From: Desulfopila sp. IMCC35008
Lineage (GTDB): Bacteria; Desulfobacterota; Desulfobulbia; Desulfobulbales; Desulfocapsaceae
DNA length: 64,000 nt
NCBI RefSeq assembly: GCF_010646885.2
Contig: NZ_CP050700.1
Coordinates: 401,001 to 465,000, forward strand
Reading direction: 5' to 3'
Shown here: piece after piece, positions 17,867 to 26,795 of the stretch
Position numbering within the stretch: position 1 is the first letter of the stretch
Layout: each line of letters begins with the position of its first letter
Notes under the pieces: generated by a model
What the model was told of the DNA's origin: nothing
Databases searched by the model: none
Seen by the model: the letters and a program-made list of their open reading frames with translations, nothing else
Program-made: the position numbers and the translations under genes

Positions 17867-18517
17867 TTATTGTTCTACCCGCATGGCCTCGACAGGTTGC
17901 ATACGAGCCGCCAGCAGGGCCGGATAAAGAACACCCAGGAAACTGAGGACCGTGCCGGTCAGAATGGCTATTCCCCCGGAGTAGAGTATCTCTGTAAACG
18001 GGTAGTAGGCCAGGGCCGAAAAACCAAATCGAAGCAACGAGGTCATGGTTGCGGTAATCACACCTAGCATCGCTCCAGCCAACGAACCTGCCAGCCCCTG
18101 CATCGTCGCTTCGAGTACGAAGAGCCGGACAATATAGCGATCGAGTGCACCCAGGCATTTCAGGGTCCCGATTTCCCTGAAACGTTCTGTGACGGACATC
18201 AACTGGGCATTGATAATACCAACCACACATACCAGCAGTGACAGAAAAACTATCCACCGCTGTTTGGCAGACGCACCAATATGGTCTGAACCGGGGATAA
18301 TATCAAATCCGGCATGGACCAGTTTTTGTTCAAGGACGGGTTCGCCAGAGAGCAGCAATCCTTGCGCCAGATCGTTACCCACTCGGATGTAGCAGAGGAA
18401 GGCAACGGCAAGTACCAGGCTCATGGTCGTGACCAGGGAACGGAAGAAACGCACCCTGATGGACTGGTATGCCATCTCTATGGACTTGCGCAACGGCAGA
18501 GCAACTAGACGTCTCAT
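17867..18517 (-). CDS. Short FtsX-family ABC permease
   Basis: 216 residues. One N-terminal helix (about 26-46) is followed by only about 45 residues of periplasmic sequence where MacB/LolC proteins carry about 200, then three helices with the FtsX signature. The cytoplasmic loop VTERFREIGTLKCLGA after helix 2 is the ATPase-contact (coupling) element, and PALLAARMQPVEAMRVE at the C-terminus is family-typical. The reduced periplasmic domain suggests that the large M28-bearing partner supplies the extracytoplasmic function. First gene of the operon. The preceding 18518-18629 must hold the promoter, and a TTGACA is present there on the minus strand, though no good -10 box stands at the right distance. 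Confidence 0.88.
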   Translation of the reverse strand: MRRLVALPLRKSIEMAYQSIRVRFFRSLVTTMSLVLAVAFLCYIRVGNDLAQGLLLSGEPVLEQKLVHAGFDIIPGSDHIGASAKQRWIVFLSLLVCVVGIINAQLMSVTERFREIGTLKCLGALDRYIVRLFVLEATMQGLAGSLAGAMLGVITATMTSLLRFGFSALAYYPFTEILYSGGIAILTGTVLSFLGVLYPALLAARMQPVEAMRVEQ

Positions 18518-18629
18518 GAATAACCCGGGTTAATAGGCGAGGTTTATAAGAAAATCTGAGATCTATTATTAATAGCTTAATTTTACAGGCTGCTCTTGTC
18601 AATGCTCCAAAGTATGAGTGGCAATTATT

Positions 18630-19421
18630 TCATGGTTGGATGAAATCCTGAAGGAGCATGGGGCGGATGTTTGTATATTGTGTCAGACAAGCCAGGATGA
18701 GATCGAGAAAGAGAAGAGCCGTTGTATTCATTCGCTGGTGATGCAGCATGATACCGGTGCGGCCGTTGGCCAGAGTCTGTTCGAGTTCATTAAGGATATC
18801 GTTCAGCACTTTTGCCGGGTCTGTCTCCTTACGGGTATGTAAATCCACGTTGACCTGAATATCAGGCAGGAGGGGGGTTGAGTCAGGTTGTGCCCCGGCA
18901 CTCCTGGATAACCCCTTAAACTCAAGACGTTTAAGGGCCCGGATGGTATCCTCACTGCACCTGTTCCACGGTGGGGTGAAGAAGGGTATAAACCGATCAT
19001 CCAGGATCGATTGGAGTCGTGTTTTTCCTTTATCCAGCTGTTCCATCAGTTGTTGATAATCCCTGGCGGGACCGAACTCCTGTTTTTTTCCTTCGGGTTC
19101 AAAATTTTTGTGCAGCCGGCCATGTTGGTGCCAGCACCATTGGTTTGGTTCATGACCGGTTATGGCTTCTAACTGTCTGAAACGTGAAGAGGTGAGCCAG
19201 GATGGGACCGTTGCGAGGCAAAGAGGTGTTTGGTGCTTTTGGAAAAGGTGTATCATTTCTGTAAAAGAAGCGGAGGGAACCCCAATATCATCCGCCCTGA
19301 AAAAGAGCTGTATGGGGGTGTTGCCTGCGCTGGCGATACCTTTTCCAATGGCATCGTAAATTTGCTCTTTAATAGTGTTTGGGAGTTTCTGCCTGTAGAG
19401 TGTGGAGGGGCGATAATTCAT
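18630..19421 (-). CDS. Polysaccharide-deacetylase-like protein
   Basis: 263 residues with the NodB-type barrel layout. Asp-Asp in FFRADDIGVP stands for motif 1, WHQHGRLHKN for the metal-binding His motif 2, FTPPWNR for motif 3, and IMLHHQRMN for the late His/Leu motif. These enzymes are metal-dependent and remove N- or O-acetyl groups from glycans. There is no signal peptide, so it would act on a cytoplasmic intermediate. The ATG at 19421 overlaps the preceding glycosyltransferase stop (ATGA, 19418-19421), so the upstream alternative at 19502 is rejected. Last gene of the sugar operon. Confidence 0.8.
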   Translation of the reverse strand: MNYRPSTLYRQKLPNTIKEQIYDAIGKGIASAGNTPIQLFFRADDIGVPSASFTEMIHLFQKHQTPLCLATVPSWLTSSRFRQLEAITGHEPNQWCWHQHGRLHKNFEPEGKKQEFGPARDYQQLMEQLDKGKTRLQSILDDRFIPFFTPPWNRCSEDTIRALKRLEFKGLSRSAGAQPDSTPLLPDIQVNVDLHTRKETDPAKVLNDILNELEQTLANGRTGIMLHHQRMNTTALLFLDLILACLTQYTNIRPMLLQDFIQP

Positions 19422-20590
19422 ATTGTCGCGGTGGGTTGGTCGTGAAAGATATTTTCTATCCAGGTTCTGGTCTGTTGGGCACCATCCAGCTTGATAGTAC
19501 ACCGATATCTAGGCATGGATACGTGCTGTTCAATTGTCTTTGCAAGCAGGGCGGCGGTAAGGTCATGCTCCTCAAGTATCCTGAATGTGCCGAATTGTTG
19601 AAGTTTTTTGACCCGGTAACGCTGTTCCCTGTTTTGGGAAAATGGATACACCAACGCGGGGATACCGGCAGCAAGCAGATTCATACAGGTGTTGTAACCG
19701 GCCATTGATATTGAAAGGTCTGCAGCCAGAAGCCAGTCGGGGAAATGGTCGGTAAACCTGCTGAGACAAACATTCTCTGGCAAAGAGACCTGCAGGTTGG
19801 TAAATGTTTCTTCAGGGAAGTATGGGCCGGTAAAAAGTTGCATGCGGCATCGGATATCAGTCAGGAGGGTAAACGCCTGAATAGCTGCTTTGACGAGTTC
19901 GTGGCCGACGTTCCCCCCCCCAATGCTGACGACGATGAGCTTGTCATCATCCTGAACCGCCAGACTTTGCCGCAGCTCGTGGCGGTCTTTCTTACTGCTT
20001 TCTCTGGTGATAAAGCCGGTATAGACGGTAGGGATGTTGATATCGTTTATCCTGGAGAATGTTTCGCCTAAAGTTATCACCTTTTCATCCGCATGAAGCA
20101 GGAGGCCATCAAAATAGTTGTTCAGGGTCTTGATGATCCGTGCTTCAAATTTCTCCTGGTCGTTCGGGCGTTCGACCAGGATATCACGCAGGCTGACGAA
20201 ACAGCGGCATGGTGGAATAGTTCGTTCGTTTATGCCTTTTAGAACCGGGTCGAGTTCAAATCGAAAAGCCTTGCGCCCAAACGGGTAAAGTTCGACCAGA
20301 AAAACATCCGGACTATTTTGTTGAAACCAGGTGAGAAGAAGCTCAGCCCGTTGTGCTTTAACTTCCTCAAGGGAGAGTGTAGCGTCGCAGGGGGAGAGAT
20401 TGTTGAACCGGGCATCCATCTTCAGGCCGGGAAGTTGGCAGATCGAGATGTCCGGATTGTCAACGGACACTTCCGGGCCACCCAGGATGAGTGTGACCTG
20501 ATGGAATTCTGCCAACACCCTGCAGATCTCAAGGCTTCGGTGGAAATGCCCTATCCCCAGGACGTGCTGGCAGTAATACGCAATTTTCAC
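19418..20590 (-). CDS. MurG/GT28-like glycosyltransferase
   Basis: 390 residues, GT-B fold. The N-terminal domain starts MKIAYYCQHVLGIGHFHRS, the Gly/His loop of COG4671-type transferases. The C-terminal nucleotide-sugar domain begins at SIGGGNVGHELVK and has the donor-binding segment MAGYNTCMNLLAAGIPALVYP. This mirrors the MurG-type loop but with unknown sugar specificity. It resembles the product of 22530-23765 in layout, so the two probably add successive or related sugars. Both ends overlap neighbours by four bases (ATGA), indicating tight translational coupling. Confidence 0.82.
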   Translation of the reverse strand: MKIAYYCQHVLGIGHFHRSLEICRVLAEFHQVTLILGGPEVSVDNPDISICQLPGLKMDARFNNLSPCDATLSLEEVKAQRAELLLTWFQQNSPDVFLVELYPFGRKAFRFELDPVLKGINERTIPPCRCFVSLRDILVERPNDQEKFEARIIKTLNNYFDGLLLHADEKVITLGETFSRINDINIPTVYTGFITRESSKKDRHELRQSLAVQDDDKLIVVSIGGGNVGHELVKAAIQAFTLLTDIRCRMQLFTGPYFPEETFTNLQVSLPENVCLSRFTDHFPDWLLAADLSISMAGYNTCMNLLAAGIPALVYPFSQNREQRYRVKKLQQFGTFRILEEHDLTAALLAKTIEQHVSMPRYRCTIKLDGAQQTRTWIENIFHDQPTATI

Positions 20591-21231
20591 CGGCTGTTTC
20601 CTGTCTCTTCGCTAGGATGAATGTTGAGTTCTGTAATAGCGTATCCATTATCGTTGCAACTGATACGATGTAATCGGTCCTTTTCAAGAAGAGAGGGCTC
20701 GTGTGGCAAAAATGAACGCCCTGCGACGGCATATACCAGGCATTTTATGATACCGAGATGACATACGATCAGGATGTTTTGTCCGGCGTGGGTGGCATGA
20801 GCATCGTTAAGAGCCTCAAAGGCCCTGGCCCTGGCTTGTGCGCGACTCTCTCCATCTGGCGGTGTGAAATCCCAGCCGGCTGCAATTTGTTCGGCCAGAA
20901 CCTCTGGGTATTGCTGGCGAACATCGGTGACCCTCATTCCTTCCCAGGTTCCCCAATCCTGTTCACGCAACCTGTGGTCAAAAGTGACCGGCAGCCTGAG
21001 CTGTTCATTGAGCAGGGTGACGGTCTGTTGAACTCGTCCCAGGTCGCTGGCAATAATCCGGTCCCACGCCATCACGTGGCACCTTTTTGCCCATTGCTCC
21101 GTTTGGCTGATGCCTTCTTCTGTCAATGGAGAATTGCCTCGCCCCTGAACTCGTTTTTCCTCATTCCAGACGGTTTTTCCATGACGTAACAGCCCAAAGG
21201 TGGTTGGTGCACATGTTGCTGTCGTATCCAT
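20587..21231 (-). CDS. Histidine phosphatase family protein (phosphoglycerate-mutase-like)
   Basis: 214 residues with the RHG motif LLRHGKTVWNEEKRVQG, the second half GTWEGMRVTDVRQQYPE and the late catalytic His (IVCHLGIIKCLVYA). Small enzymes of this family dephosphorylate sugar phosphates and nucleotide-like substrates, for example GmhB/AlpP or CobC. Being inside a glycosyltransferase operon it probably removes a phosphate from a sugar intermediate. The ATG at 21231 has GAGGG ahead of it and is preferred over a TTG at 21258. Confidence 0.9.
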   Translation of the reverse strand: MDTTATCAPTTFGLLRHGKTVWNEEKRVQGRGNSPLTEEGISQTEQWAKRCHVMAWDRIIASDLGRVQQTVTLLNEQLRLPVTFDHRLREQDWGTWEGMRVTDVRQQYPEVLAEQIAAGWDFTPPDGESRAQARARAFEALNDAHATHAGQNILIVCHLGIIKCLVYAVAGRSFLPHEPSLLEKDRLHRISCNDNGYAITELNIHPSEETGNSR

Positions 21232-21261
21232 ATGTACCCTCGGTTGAGTTGTTATCAAGCG

Positions 21262-22515
21262 TTACGCCAGCTGGAGGTGGGGTTGGGCCTGGAAGATGTC
21301 AGCCAGGTTACGGACCCAGCGGCGATTATCAAATTGATTATGAACCCAGTCCCTGCCTTGTTCAGAAATTCGATTGCGAAGGTCATTGTCCAGTAGTATT
21401 TTTTCTATCGATTCAGCCATAAGTTCCGGGTTGTCAGGTTCGATGGTGTAACCTGTCTCTCCGTGTTTCAGGATTTCAGGAATGGCGGAAACATTGGTTG
21501 AGAGTGCGGGAACACCCATGGCCAGGCTTTCTACTAACACATTGGGGATTCCGTCACGGTCTCCGCTCTTGGCAATTCTGCAGGCGAGCACAAAAAGGTC
21601 AGTTTGCCGGAACTGGTCGAGAACCTCGGTGTGGGTCCTGGTGCCAAGGCATATGCACTCGTTTTGAAGATCTAACTCTTCAATCAATGCAAGTATCTTT
21701 TCCCGGTCGTCACCATCACCAATGAGGGTATGTTTGAATTCGAGGCCCCTCTTCTTTAGCAGGGAAAGTGCCCGATACAGATCGGGCAACCCTTTCTTTT
21801 CCGTCATTCTGGCTATTGTCAGGAGCTTGTATGGGGGCTGTGACCTGGTGCTGCGTACCTGCTGGTTAAAGAGTTGCAGATCAATACCGTGGTAGACGCA
21901 ATGGATTGGAGTTGAATGAGAACCGGCAAGTTGTTCGAGGAATTCACTGTTGTGACGGGTACAGGTGACGACAAAACCTGCTTTTTCTATCTTCTCTTTT
22001 AGCTGGGCAGGATTTGAAGTGTAGATATCCTTGGCGTGGGCGGTAAAACTAAAGGGCAGACCAGAAAGCATTGAGGCAAACATCGTCACTGAAGTTGGTG
22101 AGTGAGCAAAGTGGCCGTGAAGGTGTCCGATATCCGGCTCGTTGAGCAGGAAACGGTTGGTCATATATCCGGCCTGCAAGAGGTGTTTAAGGGTCGCAAG
22201 TTTTCTGTTGCGACGAAAACGCTCTCCGGCAAGTGCCATAGCTTTCCTGTATCGTGGCGGATTCTTGGCCGCCAGGAAGAGGTTGGGGAGAAGCAGTCTG
22301 TGAAACTCCAGCAGGAGTTCTGTCGGCAAATAGTCAACGGCGGCCCGGATCTGTTTAACTGAATCGTGGCAAAACGTCTCACGTGGGTGGCGCATGGAGA
22401 AGAGACGTATTGAGAAACCGAGCTCTTCGAGCAGCAGGATTTCATTAGAAATAAATGTTTCCGAGATTCGGGGATACCCCTTCAGGATATACCCGATAGT
22501 CGTGCGTGGGGACAT
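21262..22515 (-). CDS. Glycosyltransferase family 4 (GT4) protein
   Basis: 417 residues, GT-B fold. Recognisable parts are the acceptor-side DIGHLHGHFAHSP, the linker HCVYHGIDLQLFNQQ, the start of the donor domain LLTIARMTEKKGLPDLYRAL, and the E-x7-E element in the segment starting DGIPNVLVESLAMGVP. GT4 enzymes are retaining and often transfer hexoses in capsule, LPS or exopolysaccharide assembly. It lies 14 bases after the end of the upstream GT28-like gene and 30 bases before the phosphatase gene. Confidence 0.93.
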   Translation of the reverse strand: MSPRTTIGYILKGYPRISETFISNEILLLEELGFSIRLFSMRHPRETFCHDSVKQIRAAVDYLPTELLLEFHRLLLPNLFLAAKNPPRYRKAMALAGERFRRNRKLATLKHLLQAGYMTNRFLLNEPDIGHLHGHFAHSPTSVTMFASMLSGLPFSFTAHAKDIYTSNPAQLKEKIEKAGFVVTCTRHNSEFLEQLAGSHSTPIHCVYHGIDLQLFNQQVRSTRSQPPYKLLTIARMTEKKGLPDLYRALSLLKKRGLEFKHTLIGDGDDREKILALIEELDLQNECICLGTRTHTEVLDQFRQTDLFVLACRIAKSGDRDGIPNVLVESLAMGVPALSTNVSAIPEILKHGETGYTIEPDNPELMAESIEKILLDNDLRNRISEQGRDWVHNQFDNRRWVRNLADIFQAQPHLQLA

Positions 22516-22529
22516 GGCGGTCTTGGTTT

Positions 22530-23765
22530 TTATGGGTGGCCAGCGGCTAATGCTACCGGGGCAGGAGTATGCTTATTGCTCTTAAGATTCTGTAATTGTT
22601 GCAGCATGACGTCGAGGCCGGTTAATTCAAAAGAACGTATGGTGTCAACGTATTTGTCCCGTTCGCGTATCATGGTGAAAATCTTTTCCCGTAACAATTG
22701 GGGCGTGACATCAGTCCAGGAAATGTAATCAAGGAGTCCTCGTTCTTTCAAACAGATTGCCCGGATAAGTTGTTCCCTACGTGGGGTTTCTCTTGGAATG
22801 ATGAGTGCCGGCGTCTCCTGGGTGAGGATCTCGCAAATAGTGTTATACCCGCCCATTGAGATTACCAGGTCGGCTCCTTTCATCAACTCTTCCAGTCTGG
22901 GGTGGAACGGAAGCGTTTTTATACCGTGCAGTTTGGCCCTCTTTTTCAACCTCTCCCTTTTGCGTTTGGGCATAAACGGACCGGTAATAATTACTGATTT
23001 GATGGGGAGTGAGGTGGGATAGTACTCGTGCATGGCAAGATACTGCTCGACGACCTCGCAACCGTCTCCCCCCCCGCCTGTAGTCACGAGTACAAAAATA
23101 TCGTCATCAAGGATCCGGTATTGATTCCTTACCTTGTTACGGATACGGGGTGACAAAGTTTTTCTGGGAATGTACCCGGTAAATGTAGTTTTTTGCCTGG
23201 CTGGTACTGGAAAGGAATAGTGCACGGTGGGGTCATAGATACTCTGCTCGCCGTACACCCAGATCTCGTCATAGAGGTTGTCCAGGGATTGGTACACTCC
23301 TTTTTCCTGCCAGTCTTTTTGTATGACGGTGCTTTCGTCGAGTATGTCACGTAATCCCAGAACTGAAGTCGTTTGAGGGCTATTCTCTTTTAACCACTCA
23401 AGGGTTGGTAAAACTTCTCTTTTAAGGCCATGGGGTTCCTTGTCGACGATAAAGAGATCCGGTTTCAATTCCTGGGCAGTGGCAAGGATAATATTGGTGC
23501 GGATGCTGAGGGCATGTTCCTGGCCGATACGCATTGAAAGAGACTGGTAATCCTCATTGGTTTTCTTGATCATGCCCGGGATTCGGACGAAATCGACTTG
23601 TTCCGGAAAAGGAAACCGGCCTGCGATGGGTGATCCGGTAATGATCAGGACATTTGTGTTTGCATCACGCAGATGGTTGGCAATGGCCATTGAGCGTCTG
23701 ATATGTCCCAGGCCATAGGTGTCATGCGAGTACATGAGAATGTTGTAGTTGGGTGAGACGCTCAT
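22530..23765 (-). CDS. MurG/GT28-like glycosyltransferase
   Basis: 411 residues. It begins MSVSPNYNILMYSHDTYGLG and continues HIRRSMAIANHL, an N-terminal nucleotide-sugar transferase loop. The second domain carries VTTGGGGDGCEVV and ISMGGYNTICEILTQETPAL, the GT28/MurG-type donor site. It is homologous in layout to the 19418-20590 product. The upstream alternative start at 23801 lacks any family character, so ATG 23765 is used. First gene of the five-gene sugar operon running left to 18630. Confidence 0.85.
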   Translation of the reverse strand: MSVSPNYNILMYSHDTYGLGHIRRSMAIANHLRDANTNVLIITGSPIAGRFPFPEQVDFVRIPGMIKKTNEDYQSLSMRIGQEHALSIRTNIILATAQELKPDLFIVDKEPHGLKREVLPTLEWLKENSPQTTSVLGLRDILDESTVIQKDWQEKGVYQSLDNLYDEIWVYGEQSIYDPTVHYSFPVPARQKTTFTGYIPRKTLSPRIRNKVRNQYRILDDDIFVLVTTGGGGDGCEVVEQYLAMHEYYPTSLPIKSVIITGPFMPKRKRERLKKRAKLHGIKTLPFHPRLEELMKGADLVISMGGYNTICEILTQETPALIIPRETPRREQLIRAICLKERGLLDYISWTDVTPQLLREKIFTMIRERDKYVDTIRSFELTGLDVMLQQLQNLKSNKHTPAPVALAAGHP

Positions 23766-23896
23766 TGTAGTATCTGGTGATGTTCTGATGAGATAATGCA
23801 CTTGTGTCGATGTTTAAAATACAGGCAAATCATAATTCAAGAAAAGGTTTATTCTACAGGAAAGGTAATGTCAAGCGGATGACGTGGGTTCAAATA

Positions 23897-23932
23897 AAAA
23901 GGCCTTCATCCATTTGAGAATGAAGGCCTTTT
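23897..23932 (-). terminator. Strong terminator after the mini-barrel gene
   Basis: AAAAGGCCTTCAT (23897-23909) and ATGAAGGCCTTTT (23920-23932) form a 13-bp perfect stem with T-runs on both strands. It stands downstream of the minus-strand outer-membrane gene and separates it from the sugar operon. Confidence 0.88.
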
Positions 23933-23967
23933 GTGAATTTGTATTATCGAAGGAGTCGAGAGGGTGA

Positions 23968-24507
23968 TCAGAAACTCATGGAGAGTTTGTTGCTCACCAT
24001 TATAATGGATTCAACATCACTGTAGGTGCTCCGCTCCTTGAAGACATCTCCCGTTTCCATGTAGCCGAAATGTACCTCGTAATTCAGGTTGTCCAGTAAT
24101 TTATAGACAAGTCCCAGATTGGCCTCCCAACTGGACTCGTGTTCATCAAGGCTGGGATCCCAGTTGTTTTGGGCCATACCAAATGTTCCCTGTACAGAGA
24201 ACTGCTCTGTGGGTTTGTATTCTGCTGAGATGGCGAACCCGGTTGACGTCCCCAGATCGGGAGTAGTCCTCAGGGATGACTCAGTAAAGGACTGATGGTT
24301 GAGGATATCAGCCTTAGTTGAGGTAATCAGGAGTGGCTCGTAATTCTGCAACCGGATATCAGCTGTTTCCTGGAAATCCATAAGGGCGCCCAGGTTATAG
24401 GTTGTCACCTTGTAAGCACTGAGTCTCTCAAACTCTTCGGCTGTAGCATTCTGTACAGCACCGTACATGACCAGCAGTGGCGTAAGGTATAAAAATATCT
24501 TTTTCAT
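23968..24507 (-). CDS. Small outer-membrane beta-barrel-like protein
   Basis: 179 residues. A signal peptide (MKKIFLYLTPLLVMYG, cleavage near ATA-EE) is followed by alternating strand-like segments such as GTSTGFAISAEYKPTEQFSVQGTF (split by a tight turn). The chain ends with Phe (SNKLSMSF), the classic outer-membrane insertion signal. It looks like the C-terminal third of a larger porin with its own export signal, so it could be an 8-strand mini-barrel or a remnant. A start at 24510 (ATG ATG) is equally possible. It has its own strong terminator. Function unknown. Confidence 0.65.
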   Translation of the reverse strand: MKKIFLYLTPLLVMYGAVQNATAEEFERLSAYKVTTYNLGALMDFQETADIRLQNYEPLLITSTKADILNHQSFTESSLRTTPDLGTSTGFAISAEYKPTEQFSVQGTFGMAQNNWDPSLDEHESSWEANLGLVYKLLDNLNYEVHFGYMETGDVFKERSTYSDVESIIMVSNKLSMSF

Positions 24508-24825
24508 CATATAGTTAGAACATAATAAATTTATCCGGGCTTTCATCCTGTGCTTGGCAGGCTGGTACAAAAAATTAAACCCTTTATGACATGATGTGTT
24601 TTTATTGTTGAAAAGTCAAGGGGTAATTTCATCCAGATGCGTGCAATCCTTACAGTATATAACGGGCATATGGAGTGGCTTCTGGAGCTGTCTGGTACAA
24701 AAAACGATATTGGTTCTAACGAATAGGAACCTTGCAGCGGTCTGGAAAGTGGGATATAGGTAGCTGCTGAGTTTCTGTAAAATTCAAGTGCTGCATATAC
24801 AAATAAATCAGTTACAGGAGTGGTT

Positions 24826-26547
24826 ATGATGTACAGGACATTAGTAATCATGTGTTGCCTGTTTCTTTTCGCTTGCCCCGTTCAAAATGGGGTCGCTGGC
24901 GAGGAGAAAACTGCACGGGTCATGGTTCTTCCTTTTGATGGTACGGCCAGTGGCGATTTTGCCTATTTGACAGATTCTATACGGGCTATGGTTTTAAGCC
25001 GTCTTGCTGCCAACAAGGATGTTGAACTTGTGGATTATGCAGTGCAGCAGGACGAAATCAGGATGCTCAATAATGGTGCGGCTACACTTGAGGATGGTGA
25101 GTCACTCTTTACCAGGTTCCAGACGGACTATGTTGTAACCGGTGGTCTTTACGCCTTGCAGACTGGATTGAAAATCCAGGTTTCAGTAAAAGGCAAGGAT
25201 GAGGAGGCACCGCCGGTACGTCTTCAGGTCTTGGCTGTAAATGAAGATGCAATTATACCCCAGGTTGAAATGTTGGCAGGGGATATCGCCGGAAAGGGAA
25301 TGGGGCTCCAAACTGCAGGCCCTGCCTCTGTGGCGGGAAAAGCTGAGGGTGCAGAGGAAGGGCTTGCCGGATTTGCCACTGAACATCCGGAAAAGGTGTA
25401 CAAGAAGGGCATTTTCAGTGGCTCTATCGTGGTAGAAGAAGGTGGCGGCGTGAAGGTGGCGTCTACTGCGGTACGACGGAGTTCGGTTATTCCGTCCATG
25501 CTCGTAACCATGGCGACAGGAGACCTTAATGGTGATGGGAGGCTGGAAATCGCCTCGGCTTCCAGATCAACCTTATCTATATATAGGTTTAATGAAACAC
25601 GTTTCGAGGCAGTAGCTGAGCATAGATTCTCCGGTGCGTTCAAAATCCATGCTGTGAACATCGCGGATGTTGACCGTGACGGGCGTCAGGAAATATTTGT
25701 CAGCGCCGACCGTGACGGAAGGGCAGCTTCGGCTATTGTTAAACTGGATGGCTCGTCGCTTGTACCAGTACTTGAAGAGATTGAATGGTATATACGACCC
25801 CTGAATAAGCCTGGAGAAGGTGTTATCCTTGCCGGACAACGTGCGAGCCAGGACCCAAAAGATGGGTATGTTCGCCAGGGAGTATCCCAACTTAAACTCT
25901 ACGCGAATTTCAATGGTGTAAGAGAGGATAAAAAATTACCCCTTCCCAGGAACGTACGGTTGTTTGATTTCGAATGGGTAGACCTGGATAATGATAACAA
26001 ATATGAGTTGATCGCGGTGGACCATCGTGAAAAGCTCCTGATATATGACAGCCAGAACAGTCTTATGTGGGTAAGCGAAGAGGATTATGGCGGCAGCCGG
26101 AACTTTTTTGGACCTCCCAAGAGTTCAAGGGTCAGGAGCTTGATGGCCTTCGATGATGACAGTGAATTTGAGCGTGAGATGGTTTTTCTGCCGACCAGGA
26201 TTCTGCCGGTAGATGTGGACGGGGATGGCAGGCAGGAGATTGTCATAGGCCAGAACAAAAGGTTGTTTGGTAAGTGGCTGAGCAATAGTCGGGAGTATGA
26301 CGGGGGGGCTGTTGTTTGCCTTGGCTGGCAGGAAAATGGGTTACGCCAGTTGTGGAAGACCAATAAAATAAACGGTTATATTGCAGATTACAATTATGTA
26401 CAAAACGGCCGTTCACTGGGCAGTGAAGAGGATGCAAGTGCAGGTCTTTACGTGGCACAGATTCCTGAGAAAATGTTTTTTGGATTCTTAATGAGTAGTG
26501 AAAGCAAATTGTTACGCTATGATCTGGTTGTTGAGGCTGCTGATTAG
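24826..26547 (+). CDS. Exported FG-GAP/VCBS repeat protein with TolB/CsgG-like N-terminus
   Basis: 573 residues with a signal peptide (cleavage near GVAGEE). The N-terminal domain (RVMVLPFDGTASGDFAYLTD to about residue 130) resembles the alpha/beta fold of TolB-N/CsgG-like proteins. The rest has four FG-GAP-type calcium loops: GDLNGDGRLEI, ADVDRDGRQEI, VDLDNDNKYEL and VDVDGDGRQEI, spread over residues about 225-475 and consistent with an incomplete beta-propeller. The cysteine before the cleavage region (FACPVQN) could make it a lipoprotein, but the lipobox is not clear-cut. AGGAG stands 5 bases before ATG 24826. Function unknown. It precedes the porin gene on the same strand. Confidence 0.82.
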   Translation: MMYRTLVIMCCLFLFACPVQNGVAGEEKTARVMVLPFDGTASGDFAYLTDSIRAMVLSRLAANKDVELVDYAVQQDEIRMLNNGAATLEDGESLFTRFQTDYVVTGGLYALQTGLKIQVSVKGKDEEAPPVRLQVLAVNEDAIIPQVEMLAGDIAGKGMGLQTAGPASVAGKAEGAEEGLAGFATEHPEKVYKKGIFSGSIVVEEGGGVKVASTAVRRSSVIPSMLVTMATGDLNGDGRLEIASASRSTLSIYRFNETRFEAVAEHRFSGAFKIHAVNIADVDRDGRQEIFVSADRDGRAASAIVKLDGSSLVPVLEEIEWYIRPLNKPGEGVILAGQRASQDPKDGYVRQGVSQLKLYANFNGVREDKKLPLPRNVRLFDFEWVDLDNDNKYELIAVDHREKLLIYDSQNSLMWVSEEDYGGSRNFFGPPKSSRVRSLMAFDDDSEFEREMVFLPTRILPVDVDGDGRQEIVIGQNKRLFGKWLSNSREYDGGAVVCLGWQENGLRQLWKTNKINGYIADYNYVQNGRSLGSEEDASAGLYVAQIPEKMFFGFLMSSESKLLRYDLVVEAAD

Positions 26548-26647
26548 ATTTGGAGGATTCCAAATATATTCATTTCTGCTTGTTGTTTCTACCTGTAATC
26601 ACAGGGTTGCAAGCTAGTATAAAAATTTAAACCAAGGTAAAAAATAC

Positions 26648-26674
26648 TTGACATTGGGAGTGTCCGGGTATAAA
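26648..26674 (+). promoter_or_regulatory. Candidate sigma-70 promoter of the porin gene
   Basis: TTGACA (26648-26653) and TATAAA (26669-26674) lie 122 bases before the porin ATG. The spacer is 15 bases, shorter than the ideal 17, which lowers confidence. The box sequences are otherwise near consensus and fit a strongly expressed gene. Confidence 0.45.
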
Positions 26675-26795
26675 AGTGCAGTAGTTATGTAGTATAAAGT
26701 GTCTTTTAGATTCTAATATTCCTTTTCATCTTGAGACGAAAGGGAGTTACAGACACCCCGAAGTGGGGACAATTTAGTTACTAAGGAGAAATGAG

